The notes below the pieces were generated by a model that had not been told where the DNA came from, did not search any database, and saw nothing but the letters and a program-made list of their open reading frames with translations. Position numbers and translations under genes: made by a program. 64,000 nt of DNA from Christensenella timonensis (GTDB taxonomy: Bacteria > Bacillota > Clostridia > Christensenellales > Christensenellaceae), in the NCBI RefSeq assembly GCF_900087015.1, contig NZ_FLKP01000002.1, positions 248,001-312,000 of the forward strand, read 5' to 3'. Shown in pieces: positions 25,401-30,969 of this stretch (position 1 is its first letter; each line of letters opens with the position of its first letter).

Positions 25401-26787
25401 TGCCCGTGACGGCGGCGTAATTGCTGCAATCCATCACGCCGCAGCGGCTGAGCCCCACAATGCCGCCCACCTCGCCGCCAGTACCTGTGACGGGGGCCGT
25501 TTCCCAGTTGGTACAATTTTTCACATAGCATTCGTACGAATCTGTCGGCCCGATATAGCCCACGATACCGCCGACTTTGTCCGTACCGGAGACCGGGGCG
25601 AAGTTGGCGCTGTCTATGATCGAGGCTTTGCCATCCAGCTCTCCCGCAATGCCGCCCGCTTCTTCGTTCGGGTACCCGGTGCTCGACGTTTCGACCACGC
25701 CGCGGTTTTCGGCCCCGACTACGGTCGCTTTGTCCTGCACTACGTTAAAAACACCGGCCGCCGATCCTCCGGAGCTGATTTTTCCATAATTCTTACAGCC
25801 TGTACAGGCCGCCTCGCCGCCCACGATACCGGCGACGCCGGCCGCTGCGGTTGCTCCCGTGATCTCCGCGTGGTTCTCGCAGCCATACATCACGCCCTCG
25901 GAGTGGTAAACCAAACCGCATGCGTTCGTCCCCTTGACCTTGGCCGATTCGCCGGCCTCGCACGCGTTCATCGTGCCATAGTTGTACGAAACAAGGCCGC
26001 TCGCCACCATAGCGGAGTTTACCTCGCAGCTTGCGATGACGTGGTCGAGCGTACCGTAGTTTTCCAGCGCCAAAGCCGAGGCGATCCCGGAGTGTCCGTT
26101 AACCGGATCCACAGGAAAATTTACCGTGCTGGCAAGCACTAGGTTCTCGATGAAGGCGTCTTTGCCCAGTGTTTTAAACAGCGTCAGGTAGTACATACTA
26201 TACTTTTCGCTGTAGTTGACCACCATATCGTCGGCGTCCAGGTCCAGCATAAAATTTTTGCCACACCCGTCGATCCACCCGTTAAACTCGGTCGTCACCG
26301 TCTCGAATGTAGAAGAACTTACGTTGATCGGGCCGTTCAGGAAATACTTCCCGTCCGCCGGGTAAGCGGGATCGCTGCCGATTTTCGCAAGCTCATCGCC
26401 CGAATAAAGGACAATAGCCATGTGTTCGCCGCGCCCCTCGCCAAAGTCGTGCATCTGCGTGACAGGGGCGCTTGCGGCCTGCACATTGATCCCGTTTTCC
26501 GCCGCGGTTGCGGGCGGCGGCGTTTCATTTCCAACAGAAAAGCTTTCGCCCGCGGTGTCGCTTTTTTCCGGCGCGGAAGACTGCGTACCCGCAGACGACG
26601 AAGGCCCTGTCGTTTCTTCTCCGCCGGGCTCCGTTTCCCGCGGGGGTGAAGTCGCGTTCTGCGTCTCCTCCCGCACAGAAGCCGCCGGGGTCGCTCCCCC
26701 GCCGTCTTCAGCCAGGGCTGCCGGCGTCATACCTGTGACCATCAATACGGCAATCAAAAAAGCCGTAAACCGTTTTGCTTGTTTCAT
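19432..26787 (-). CDS. Giant secreted surface protein with GLUG, MBG and Ig-like repeats
   Basis: 2451 residues. A signal peptide (1-26, ending PAALAEDG) is followed by a Ser/Thr/Pro/Glu-rich linker to about residue 115. Two blocks of GLUG-type repeats (VGGIVG, IGGIAG, VGGVVG and similar) lie at roughly 315-590 and 880-1180, each preceded by a segment of the type YVLANDI ... LDGLGHTVSGIS. Then come MBG-type domains (about 1390-1470 and 1760-1850), Ig/SwmB-like domains (SPANGTAAYDPSDATLTLRF), and an InlB-B/Flg_new-like repeat (HGTLGTDKTQAIKGETVTVTA). The end is KTGDTAMPLW, a transmembrane helix, then RRNRRS: a sorting-signal layout in which the expected LPxTG is degenerate (KAAKTGD). A class B sortase gene lies at 31528. 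Start: AGGGGG 8 bp upstream. It is probably an adhesin-like wall or membrane protein. Confidence 0.85.
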   Translation of the reverse strand: MKQAKRFTAFLIAVLMVTGMTPAALAEDGGGATPAASVREETQNATSPPRETEPGGEETTGPSSSAGTQSSAPEKSDTAGESFSVGNETPPPATAAENGINVQAASAPVTQMHDFGEGRGEHMAIVLYSGDELAKIGSDPAYPADGKYFLNGPINVSSSTFETVTTEFNGWIDGCGKNFMLDLDADDMVVNYSEKYSMYYLTLFKTLGKDAFIENLVLASTVNFPVDPVNGHSGIASALALENYGTLDHVIASCEVNSAMVASGLVSYNYGTMNACEAGESAKVKGTNACGLVYHSEGVMYGCENHAEITGATAAAGVAGIVGGEAACTGCKNYGKISSGGSAAGVFNVVQDKATVVGAENRGVVETSSTGYPNEEAGGIAGELDGKASIIDSANFAPVSGTDKVGGIVGYIGPTDSYECYVKNCTNWETAPVTGTGGEVGGIVGLSRCGVMDCSNYAAVTGKDHVGGVIGNNGNLGNAQGLYNYGDVTGVDYVGGVVGETSANGFVFKAPIGLTHAIALSGNYGAVVGTGDCCGGVAGATRGHYVELFFNMGNVSGNIRVGGITGDSDCDVTDCLNTGNISGSEVVGGLAGDMSGTPEVNGLKNSYTAGRVSGREDVGALIGTYNGNRSSSYSHDVYYNTDLTGSLPPFGNRDVGGHDSRIEGRTTDQMTGEGLRDELGDDVWHYNTTPDYEDDYTTRVFWYPFQTDFAVTPGIEVVQRQHPSVRKHDFESQTLDGVQEPVYERFSYIETADDLYAAAQNPNQNYVLANDIILSGEDNLPVLGGDAGFGRKLDGLGHTVSGISSGYEHVDQENKTEEASGNALVRFLNGGRVMNLTLSGNIWCAQDGIAAFVDRAADGSVLYNCINNVEIGGVGYTKNDSEYVDKGDFVGGIVSTAYGTNIRMLECENRAKIVGSSQVGGIVGQCVDINRVGAANAVVISGCSNTGELEGSSYVGGIVGQLDEYCVTSNCVNNAMVSASHDIGGIAGGIYGDVIDCINNESASVVGKNHYVGGIVGRSDGNITGCSNSAAVSGDESVGGIAGYQGYRALSGCVNKGAVSGRDTEIGGIVGHGGYGSDNVQISASFNAGEVSGGDRLNASSCIGGIAGCLDYAEVQSCFNAGDIMTSARYTGGLVGRGPDLGGLAIAYSASTGTISVSKEVKVEEGQDGMQIGGLTGRLNTWNGDTLKYCFFAGKIEAPDTLKCVAAIAVLTEKQYGGRFYGCYHNTDLCKRPSALDEDGYLYRDGDYIIGLETAEMTGADALGAGKMEKLRITDTSGEWTAKGSEAPVVTDTSYTQTVYYPLPTALKDMGVPWPQETVAQSTEHQASPLRAAYNGLPVPYTQPLETVGSPAYSALYAGKDGTEYDLTMQPPTDAGSYYAFLTVSDPIVTPRLWYAALTIEKAQAVVTVKDAERLVGEQNPAFTFTATGLASGETVADLDKVVWETTANEQSAAGTYPITLKEAADNNYEITEGTPGKLTVKQNSTQGRYEIDGQKGVNGHDGWYLSPVTIRPNGTDGYDLISADGQSWKEELTVSTDTVEENKSVTLALKKSATGAYTSLDTISLPVSRPLGAESYSPVKGSAGQSPENTVFSIGYGDGIEKRSDGKWIRIYAGDTLFEEIPLASAQITIENTGGKGTLTIKPSKPLPTNARISVETDETGAVCNSKTGASAVPIAKGEWMFTTGKYGVTLSLTDLTATYNGAAHAVTPTVTTAAGVVKPGYTVTYEGTGETVYPKTKTPPKNAGTYQAAATVDDPDYEAASDTCTLTIGKKTITLAADDQQRLVGEQNPAFTFTAAGLAAGEAVADLDKVIWETTANEQSAVGAYPITLKEAADNNYDILSGTEGTLSVKQDGAGGRYVISGPKGGNGHDDWYVGEATIRPNGREGYDLISDDGGVTWKSMLTITSDTPQQVSKTILLKKSATGAITSAATETLNVYSTPLALESLSPANGTAAYDPSDATLTLRFSQPVEKGRGYFTIYDTDGAEFAQLNVHALRVRISLDGKTVTLRLPDSFAPNTAYYVTAGAGTLYSQWGYRFAGLKKGDWQFETAPSSDTVRITDLILAVEGESAERKAVYTGKPDADYTAAVVPRADGTEELTVSPKVSGVVSEETVSLTLKAVVMEDPAASSVGKVSINGTHVFIGTGVRSVTLQVDAHGQVESDSATIRLVCTGWGAAVIDNETGFDVQTSNLLEAIVPDDYTIADNEIAIVRLHITELGEAKVDPSERALLLGADDGVIGHYLSIELSVDIFEKNDPSVKLRGEFISVTQNPVVISVLFGDDAPEFVNERMLRLHDGEVDILRAIEKDGAYVFASDLFSTYASAYDILRNITVEQPEHGTLGTDKTQAIKGETVTVTAVAEGGYALSEIRVNGTAITGGTFTMPDEDVRVSAVFTKQQENGNGEQGIGGPGQTGKAAKTGDTAMPLWIWIVIAVIAAAAVVALLRRNRRS
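21170..21432. repeat. Intragenic repeat, copy 1 (MBG/Ig module)
   Basis: About 260 bp that is nearly identical at the DNA level to 22281-22551, both inside the giant gene. Shared blocks include the stretch encoding ANEQSA and the one encoding QNPAFTFTA. The codons are still conserved at silent positions, so the duplication is recent or maintained by recombination. Confidence 0.7.
22281..22551. repeat. Intragenic repeat, copy 2 (MBG/Ig module)
   Basis: The second copy of the repeat at 21170-21432, about 1.1 kb away in the same orientation. Unequal crossing-over between the copies would delete or add one module in frame. Confidence 0.7.
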
Positions 26788-26884
26788 ATAGGTGTCCCCC
26801 TGCTGCCGCTTGCCATAGAGCGCGTCAGCACAGCTTTGTTTTTGTGTATCTCATGCGTTTTTTGTCTGGTATTATTTCGTAGTA

Positions 26885-26903
26885 ATTATATAACGAATTC
26901 GTT
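26885..26903 (-). promoter_or_regulatory. Likely promoter of the giant surface-protein gene
   Basis: On the minus strand TATAAT (26890-26885) lies about 100 bp upstream of the start codon. The perfect palindrome AACGAATTCGTT (26892-26903) occupies the spacer, and no good -35 hexamer is present. That layout suggests dependence on an activator. Confidence 0.5.
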
Positions 26904-26919
26904 CTGGAATGATTAAAAT

Positions 26920-26945
26920 GGCATGAAACGGCACTTTTTGGCACG
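26920..26945. promoter_or_regulatory. Three GGCA repeats at exact 10-bp spacing (candidate response-regulator sites)
   Basis: GGCATGAAAC, GGCACTTTTT and GGCACGAATT start at 26920, 26930 and 26940, on the same face of the helix. They sit between the two divergent promoters and just upstream of the -35 of the two-component operon. LytTR regulators bind phased direct repeats, so these are candidate sites for the product of 27005-27730. Confidence 0.45.
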
Positions 26946-26951
26946 AATTCT

Positions 26952-26980
26952 TTGCACGGGTCACGAAATCATGGCATAAT
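26952..26980 (+). promoter_or_regulatory. Sigma-A promoter of the two-component operon
   Basis: TTGCAC (26952-26957), 17-bp spacer, CATAAT (26975-26980). The predicted transcript start near 26987 leaves a leader of about 18 bases before the ATG at 27005. Confidence 0.65.
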
Positions 26981-27004
26981 AGGAAAAAAAGGAAACGGAA
27001 TTTG

Positions 27005-27730
27005 ATGGATATTGCAATTACGGATAATTGCGTCGCCGACCGGGCGGCGCTCAAAAATAAGATCAAAGAGGCTGCCGCTGCCGGGTCTTTTTTCGTCGGC
27101 ATAACGGAATTTGAAAGCGGGGAGGCCCTGCTTTCCGCCGTTCATGCAAAGGCGTTCGACCTGGTTTTTTTGGATATCTATATGGACGGGATCGACGGGA
27201 TCGAGACCGCGGAACGGCTGCGGAAGCTCTGTCCGCGCTGCCTCATCGTATTTGTCACAGTGAGCAGCGATCACGCGGTAGAGGGGTTTCGCGTACGCGC
27301 GCTCCATTACCTCGTCAAGCCCTTTACCGCCGGAGATATTGTATGTATTCTAAAGGAAGCTGCCGCCCGGCTTGGGAACGATATCGAAATCCTCGTGCGC
27401 GACGGCGGCGTCCCCGTACATCTTCCGCTGTCGCAGATCCACTATGCGCTGTGCGAAAGACATTACATACTGATCCATACGCCGTCTGGCGTGATCCGCT
27501 GGCGTCAGCCGTTTTCAAAATTTTGTGAGATCCTCGCGCCGTATGCCCAATTTTTCGTATGCAACCGGGGAACGCTTTTGAACCTTGGGCATGTGGAAAA
27601 ACTGTTGGAGGACAATGATTGCTTTTTGATGGATGACGGTACAAAGCTCCCTATCCGGCAGAGTTCGCATGCCCAGGCGCGCAGCCGTTACCTCGACCAT
27701 TTGTTTCGCACCATAAAAAAGGAAAAATAA
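27005..27730 (+). CDS. LytTR-family response regulator (AgrA-like)
   Basis: 241 residues. The receiver domain (1-120) has the acidic residue cluster at its start (ITDN), the phosphoacceptor D in LVFLDIYMDGIDG, T/S in VTVSSD and K in LVKPF. The C-terminal 100 residues are a LytTR DNA-binding domain (IHYALCERHYILIHTPSG; FFVCNRGTLLNLGHV). A TTG one codon upstream is an alternative start. It is followed 1 bp later by its kinase gene and transcribed divergently from the giant surface-protein gene, which is the obvious candidate target. No AgrD-like peptide or AgrB was found nearby. Confidence 0.9.
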   Translation: MDIAITDNCVADRAALKNKIKEAAAAGSFFVGITEFESGEALLSAVHAKAFDLVFLDIYMDGIDGIETAERLRKLCPRCLIVFVTVSSDHAVEGFRVRALHYLVKPFTAGDIVCILKEAAARLGNDIEILVRDGGVPVHLPLSQIHYALCERHYILIHTPSGVIRWRQPFSKFCEILAPYAQFFVCNRGTLLNLGHVEKLLEDNDCFLMDDGTKLPIRQSSHAQARSRYLDHLFRTIKKEK

Positions 27731-27731
27731 A

Positions 27732-29048
27732 ATGACATTTTTTGTCTATTCGCTGCTGATCAATCTGCCATTGTGGATACTGTCCCTGCTTTTGGTGCTC
27801 GCTCCCGTCAAAAACCGTATGCGGTTTTCCCGTCCGCGCACCTATGGGATCGCACTGGGCGCGGTCACTCTGGCATGCATTCTTTCTGCGCTGTGGGATC
27901 AGTTTATTGAGCTTGACGGAAATATCATCATGCTCCCCATTCTTCTTTTCTTTTTTTTCGTCTATTGCCGGATCGTGCGCGGAAAAATGGCCCAAAAGGC
28001 GTTCATCCTTCTCACCGGCGCGGTATTTGCGGCATTTTCCGTTCTTCTCAGCGACGTGATTTCCCAGGCGTTCTTCCGCGATCTTGGCGATTGGCCGGAT
28101 TATTTATGGGGAATCGCTTCTGACATCCTGGTATTTTTGGTGCTGCTTCCGCTCTTTTCCGGCAGGATACGCTGGATGGCGGAACAAAACGACGATGCGC
28201 GGGTATGGCGCACGCTGTGGGTCATCCCGTTTGTGTTTCTCGCCCTGTCCATCGCTTTTTACATAACGGTCGGCAATATCGGCGACCCTTTCCTGCTTAC
28301 CACTTACGGGGTATCCGTCGCATTGCTGATCGTCCTTCTGATTGTCATCTATAACAGCATCTTCCGCACCGTGCAGGAAATTTCCGAGAACGCATGCCTG
28401 CGCCAAAATATGCAGCTTGCCGACCTGCAGGCCGAACAATACGCATCCCTTCGGCGGCATATGGCCGAAACTGCGCAGGCCCGGCACGACTTTCGTCACC
28501 AGCTTCTCGTCATCCGCTCGCTGGCGGATCGGGAAAGCACGGAAGAACTGCGCCGCTATCTTGATCAATATGTGGAAGGACTTTCCGCCGACCGTCCCCC
28601 GCTCGCATCCAATTATGCGGTGGATGCGGTCGCAAAGCACTATCTGGAGCGAGCCGAAAAGGCCGATGTAAAAATAGATTTTTCGCTGCGGTTGCCCGAA
28701 AGGCTTGGGCTGCCCGAAGGGGAATTTTGCATGGTGTTCGCAAATTTGCTGGAAAACGCGCTGGAAGCGTGCCAGCGTATGCCGGACGGTCCGCGCTTCA
28801 TTTCGGTAGATGCGGAGCAGGCGGGCAACTTTCTTGTGGTCGTCGTGGAAAACAGCTTCGACGAAAGCACGATCCGGCATCAGGGCTGCCGTCTGCTGTC
28901 CTCCAAACGCGGAGGCAGAGGGCTTGGGCTTTCCTCTGTTGCAGCCACCACAGAAAAGTATCACGGAGAGCTTCGGCTTTCACAGGAAAACGGCGTGTTC
29001 CGCGCCGAAGCCGCTTTGTGCCTGCCCCGGGAAGAAAGCGCGATCTAG
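27732..29048 (+). CDS. GHKL sensor histidine kinase (AgrC-like)
   Basis: 438 residues. Six hydrophobic segments fill residues 1-215, then a coiled linker. The phosphoacceptor His is in AQARHDFRHQLLVIRSL, the N-box is FANLLENALEAC and the G-box is GRGLGLSSV. This is the layout of peptide-sensing AgrC/BlpH-type kinases. The gene starts 1 bp after the regulator's stop with AAGGAAAAATAA as ribosome site. The signal is unknown. Confidence 0.9.
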   Translation: MTFFVYSLLINLPLWILSLLLVLAPVKNRMRFSRPRTYGIALGAVTLACILSALWDQFIELDGNIIMLPILLFFFFVYCRIVRGKMAQKAFILLTGAVFAAFSVLLSDVISQAFFRDLGDWPDYLWGIASDILVFLVLLPLFSGRIRWMAEQNDDARVWRTLWVIPFVFLALSIAFYITVGNIGDPFLLTTYGVSVALLIVLLIVIYNSIFRTVQEISENACLRQNMQLADLQAEQYASLRRHMAETAQARHDFRHQLLVIRSLADRESTEELRRYLDQYVEGLSADRPPLASNYAVDAVAKHYLERAEKADVKIDFSLRLPERLGLPEGEFCMVFANLLENALEACQRMPDGPRFISVDAEQAGNFLVVVVENSFDESTIRHQGCRLLSSKRGGRGLGLSSVAATTEKYHGELRLSQENGVFRAEAALCLPREESAI

Positions 29049-29052
29049 CGGC

Positions 29053-29262
29053 CTATACTGCCTGTAAAAAAGGATGCTCGAGGTCGGCGTAGCATCCATT
29101 TTTGTATTCATATGAAGAAATTTTCGCTTTGTAGCAAGAAACGGTTAGTGTTCTGGTTGTCTTTACTATGCCCATACCGCCATTTTTGAGATTCATGCAC
29201 GCAAGCTTGAGTGTGACCCAGTTTTTCACCCTCTCAAGTCCTCTGTAGTACGTGTAGCGCAT
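29053..29262 (-). pseudogene. IS1182-type transposase, 3' fragment
   Basis: A frame of about 69 codons whose first part (MRYTYYRGLERVKNWVTLKL ... ACMNLK) is the conserved C-terminus of IS1182-family transposases. The rest of the transposase is missing; the fragment stops abruptly at about 29262, where another IS fragment begins on the opposite strand. Not functional. Confidence 0.7.
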
Positions 29263-29367
29263 GGGCAGAATGAGATTTTTGCCTATATTGAGGCTTTCTA
29301 CAACAATGTGCGTCCTCATTCTTCCATTGGATGGCTCTTGCCTGATGGGTTTGCATCCTCGGGTTAG
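29263..29367 (+). pseudogene. IS3-type transposase, 3' fragment
   Basis: About 34 codons reading EIFAYIEAFYNNVRPHSSIG and ending in TAG. This is the C-terminal end of IS3-family (rve) transposases, where YIE-FYN-RPHSSIG is conserved. It abuts the IS1182 fragment head-on near 29262. The sequence TGTCCACTAAATCGGG at about 29400 could be the IS terminal repeat. Confidence 0.7.
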
Positions 29368-29600
29368 CCCGCGTTTCACTTTGTTATTGGTATCATTTCC
29401 TGTCCACTAAATCGGGAATGCCTCACAAAACGCGAGAGCATACAACTCTCGCGCGGTGGCGCGCTCCGTCTGTCCCGCCCGCGCGTGGGCGTGCGGGTCT
29501 GCTGTGCGCGGTGGTCGCTGTTGGCGGCTATGTGGTCGAAATCCTGAAAAAAGGCGTAATCATAAAAAGCAAAATATGTTTGCAGGGATTCATAAGCGGG
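29368..29600. other. Patchwork intergenic region with a perfect hairpin
   Basis: It contains the hairpin CGCGAGAG/CTCTCGCG (29431-29453, loop 7) and a very GC-rich block (29450-29520) unlike the AT-rich flanks. The 73-codon frame from 29418 is Arg/Ala-rich without a ribosome site and is not called. The region looks assembled from mobile-element debris. Confidence 0.5.
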
Positions 29601-29607
29601 CGGTTAG

Positions 29608-29639
29608 CTACTTTTCCGTTTCTTACGGCTAGAAAGTAG
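29608..29639 (+). promoter_or_regulatory. Hairpin that hides the toxin ribosome site
   Basis: CTACTTT (29608-29614) pairs with AAAGTAG (29633-29639), and CCGT pairs with ACGG inside. The right arm is the AAAGTAGG ribosome site of the small peptide gene, so the leader can block its own translation, as in known type I toxin mRNAs. Confidence 0.65.
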
Positions 29640-29648
29640 GCGATGCCA

Positions 29649-29720
29649 ATGGAATATTTGGTTATACTTACAGTCATTTTGATTGTAGTATGTAAGATAC
29701 TTTCAGAAGCAAAAAAATAA
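29649..29720 (+). CDS. Small hydrophobic peptide, probable type I toxin
   Basis: 23 residues from the ATG at 29649 (25 if the in-frame ATG at 29643 is used). It is a single hydrophobic helix (YLVILTVILIVVCKIL) with a charged C-terminal tail (SEAKK), the form of Fst/TxpA/BsrG-like membrane toxins. Ribosome site AAAGTAGG is 8 bp before the second ATG and is caught in a hairpin. The stop codon runs straight into a terminator that is shared with an oppositely transcribed RNA. No homologue could be searched; the assignment rests on this arrangement. Confidence 0.65.
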   Translation: MEYLVILTVILIVVCKILSEAKK

Positions 29721-29791
29721 CCGCCCCTGTCCAAAGTAGCGGTTATTTTATAACAACTATGTAGGGCTAACCGCTTAGCGGCCGAATCCCT
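29712..29791 (-). ncRNA. Predicted antisense RNA (type I antitoxin)
   Basis: A consensus minus-strand promoter starts an RNA near 29791 that would stop at the shared terminator after about 80 bases. It is complementary to the 3' end of the toxin transcript, as in txpA/RatA and bsrG/SR4 pairs. A short stem (GGCCGCTAAGCGG region) is possible near its 5' end. Confidence 0.55.
29714..29749. terminator. Bidirectional terminator shared by toxin mRNA and antisense RNA
   Basis: AAAATAACCGC (29714-29724) pairs with GCGGTTATTTT (29739-29749). T-runs follow in both directions, seven T's on the minus strand. Confidence 0.8.
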
Positions 29792-29797
29792 GCTTTT

Positions 29798-29827
29798 ATT
29801 ATACCCCTTATGCATTATTTTATGCAA
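29798..29827 (-). promoter_or_regulatory. Promoter of the antisense RNA
   Basis: On the minus strand TTGCAT (29827-29822), 18-bp spacer, TATAAT (29803-29798). It is a much better match than anything upstream of the toxin gene, consistent with excess antitoxin RNA. Confidence 0.65.
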
Positions 29828-29892
29828 TAGCTTTTTTCTTTCTTTTGCTTCCTATCTATAATGTGTCACAAACAAACAGTCCTATAAAAACC

Positions 29893-29928
29893 AAAAACCG
29901 CTCAAACCCTATTGGTTAAGCGGTTTTT
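29893..29928 (-). terminator. Terminator of tRNA-Arg
   Basis: Arms AAAAACCGCT and AGCGGTTTTT, 16-base loop, directly after the CCA end of the tRNA. Confidence 0.8.
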
Positions 29929-29930
29929 GC

Positions 29931-30007
29931 TGGTGTGCCAGAAGGGATTCGAACCCCCGACCTTTTGATTCGTAGTCAAACACTCTATCCAGCTGAGCTA
30001 CTGGCAC
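29931..30007 (-). tRNA. tRNA-Arg (anticodon ACG)
   Basis: 77 bases with CCA encoded. Acceptor stem GTGCCAG/CTGGCAC, D-arm GCTC-AGCTGGATA-GAGT, anticodon arm TTTGA-CTACGAA-TCAAA, T-arm GGGGG-TTCGAAT-CCCTT. The ACG anticodon (read as ICG) decodes CGN. Its last 19 bases recur at 18857-18875. Confidence 0.97.
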
Positions 30008-30031
30008 AACTATAAAATTTAAAGCTTTATT

Positions 30032-30060
30032 ATTGTATAATAGAACACTCAAAAAGTCAA
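30032..30060 (-). promoter_or_regulatory. Promoter of tRNA-Arg
   Basis: On the minus strand TTGACT (30060-30055), 17-bp spacer, TACAAT (30037-30032), about 25 bp upstream of the tRNA 5' end. Confidence 0.7.
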
Positions 30061-30166
30061 TCATTGCAATAAAAAATGCAGGTATCGATTTCTTAAGAAA
30101 ATGTTTACTGTTTTTCTTGAAAAGATGCGGTATAATGTCCAAAGGCTTGGGAAGAGAGGTCTTTTA

Positions 30167-30721
30167 ATGCTGCAAAGCCTGGATAACATAATGCTATACG
30201 GCACGTCGGCTTTTTTGTCATGCAGCCTTTTGGACACGGTCATGCCCGCCTTTTCCGCCATCGGCAACAGCGGATTTATCTGGCTGCTTGCCTGCCTGCT
30301 TTTTTTACCGGACAAAAAGACGCGCAGGATTGGTTGGATGATGCTGCTTTCCATTGCCCTTGCATATATTCTCGGCAACCTTATTTTAAAAGAGCTTGTG
30401 ATGCGGCCCCGGCCGTTTGAGCAGTTTGGCCTCCAACGGCTTTTGGTTGTGCCGCCGGACGATCCTTCCTTTCCCTCCGGGCATACGTCCTCCTCCTTTG
30501 CCGCGACAGCCATGCTTTTCCTGACCAAACAAAAAGCGCGCATCCCCGCACTGGCCTACGCGCTCCTGATCTCTTTTTCACGGGTGTATGTGTTTGTGCA
30601 CTTCCCGTCCGACGTCCTGTTTGGCGAGCTGCTCGGCATCGCCTGTGCCTATGTAACGTTTCTTGCCTTTACCCATCGATCGAAACGACCTGGTATCCGG
30701 CGTTTTCCACCGTTTCTTTGA
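30167..30721 (+). CDS. PAP2-family membrane phosphatase
   Basis: 184 residues with about five membrane helices. The three phosphatase motifs are complete: KELVMRPRP, FPSGHTS and SRVYVFVHFPSDVL. Likely substrates are undecaprenyl pyrophosphate or phosphatidyl phosphates at the membrane. The frame is open further upstream, but a TATAAT at 30131-30136 would start the mRNA near 30143, and the ATG at 30167 has AGAGAGG 7 bp before it. Its last 53 bp overlap, tail to tail, the heavy-metal carrier gene. Confidence 0.88.
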   Translation: MLQSLDNIMLYGTSAFLSCSLLDTVMPAFSAIGNSGFIWLLACLLFLPDKKTRRIGWMMLLSIALAYILGNLILKELVMRPRPFEQFGLQRLLVVPPDDPSFPSGHTSSSFAATAMLFLTKQKARIPALAYALLISFSRVYVFVHFPSDVLFGELLGIACAYVTFLAFTHRSKRPGIRRFPPFL

Positions 30722-30878
30722 GAACCGCATCGCTTACGTCGCCCGTGATATCCACACTGGCTGTTTTGGCATCCAGGTCGACCTTGGCAGATACGCCGTC
30801 CAACCGGTTTAAGAGCATCTCGACCCGCCCGGAGCAATGGCTGCACGTCATTCCTTCGATTCTGATTGTTTTATGCAT
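30669..30878 (-). CDS. Heavy-metal-associated (CopZ-like) carrier protein
   Basis: 69 residues: one HMA ferredoxin-like domain with the metal-binding motif GMTCSHCSGRVE (both Cys present). It probably binds Cu(I) and passes it to a P-type ATPase not seen here. The ATG at 30878 follows AAAGGAGAAAAACC; an upstream start 21 bp away lacks a site. It converges with and overlaps the PAP2 gene by 53 bp. Confidence 0.88.
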   Translation of the reverse strand: MHKTIRIEGMTCSHCSGRVEMLLNRLDGVSAKVDLDAKTASVDITGDVSDAVLKETVENAGYQVVSIDG

Positions 30879-30969
30879 GGTTTTTCTCCTTTCGCTCAAT
30901 GATCCTTTGTTTTATTATACCAACTTCTATAGGGTTTTATCCAGTCTTTTTATTTTTTTATAAAACCCC

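Noticed and set aside
20314-25531. Long open frames inside the giant gene (plus-strand 20314-21855 and minus-strand other-frame 24710-25531)
   Set aside because: They overlap the giant coding frame, lack ribosome sites and have Arg/His/Gly-rich low-complexity products, as expected for shadows of a GC-rich repetitive gene.
28104-28964. 286-codon open frame opposite the sensor kinase
   Set aside because: Shadow; no ribosome site and no recognisable domain.
29418-29639. 73-codon open frame before the toxin gene
   Set aside because: Arg/Ala/Val-rich low complexity, no ribosome site, and it runs through the toxin leader hairpin.
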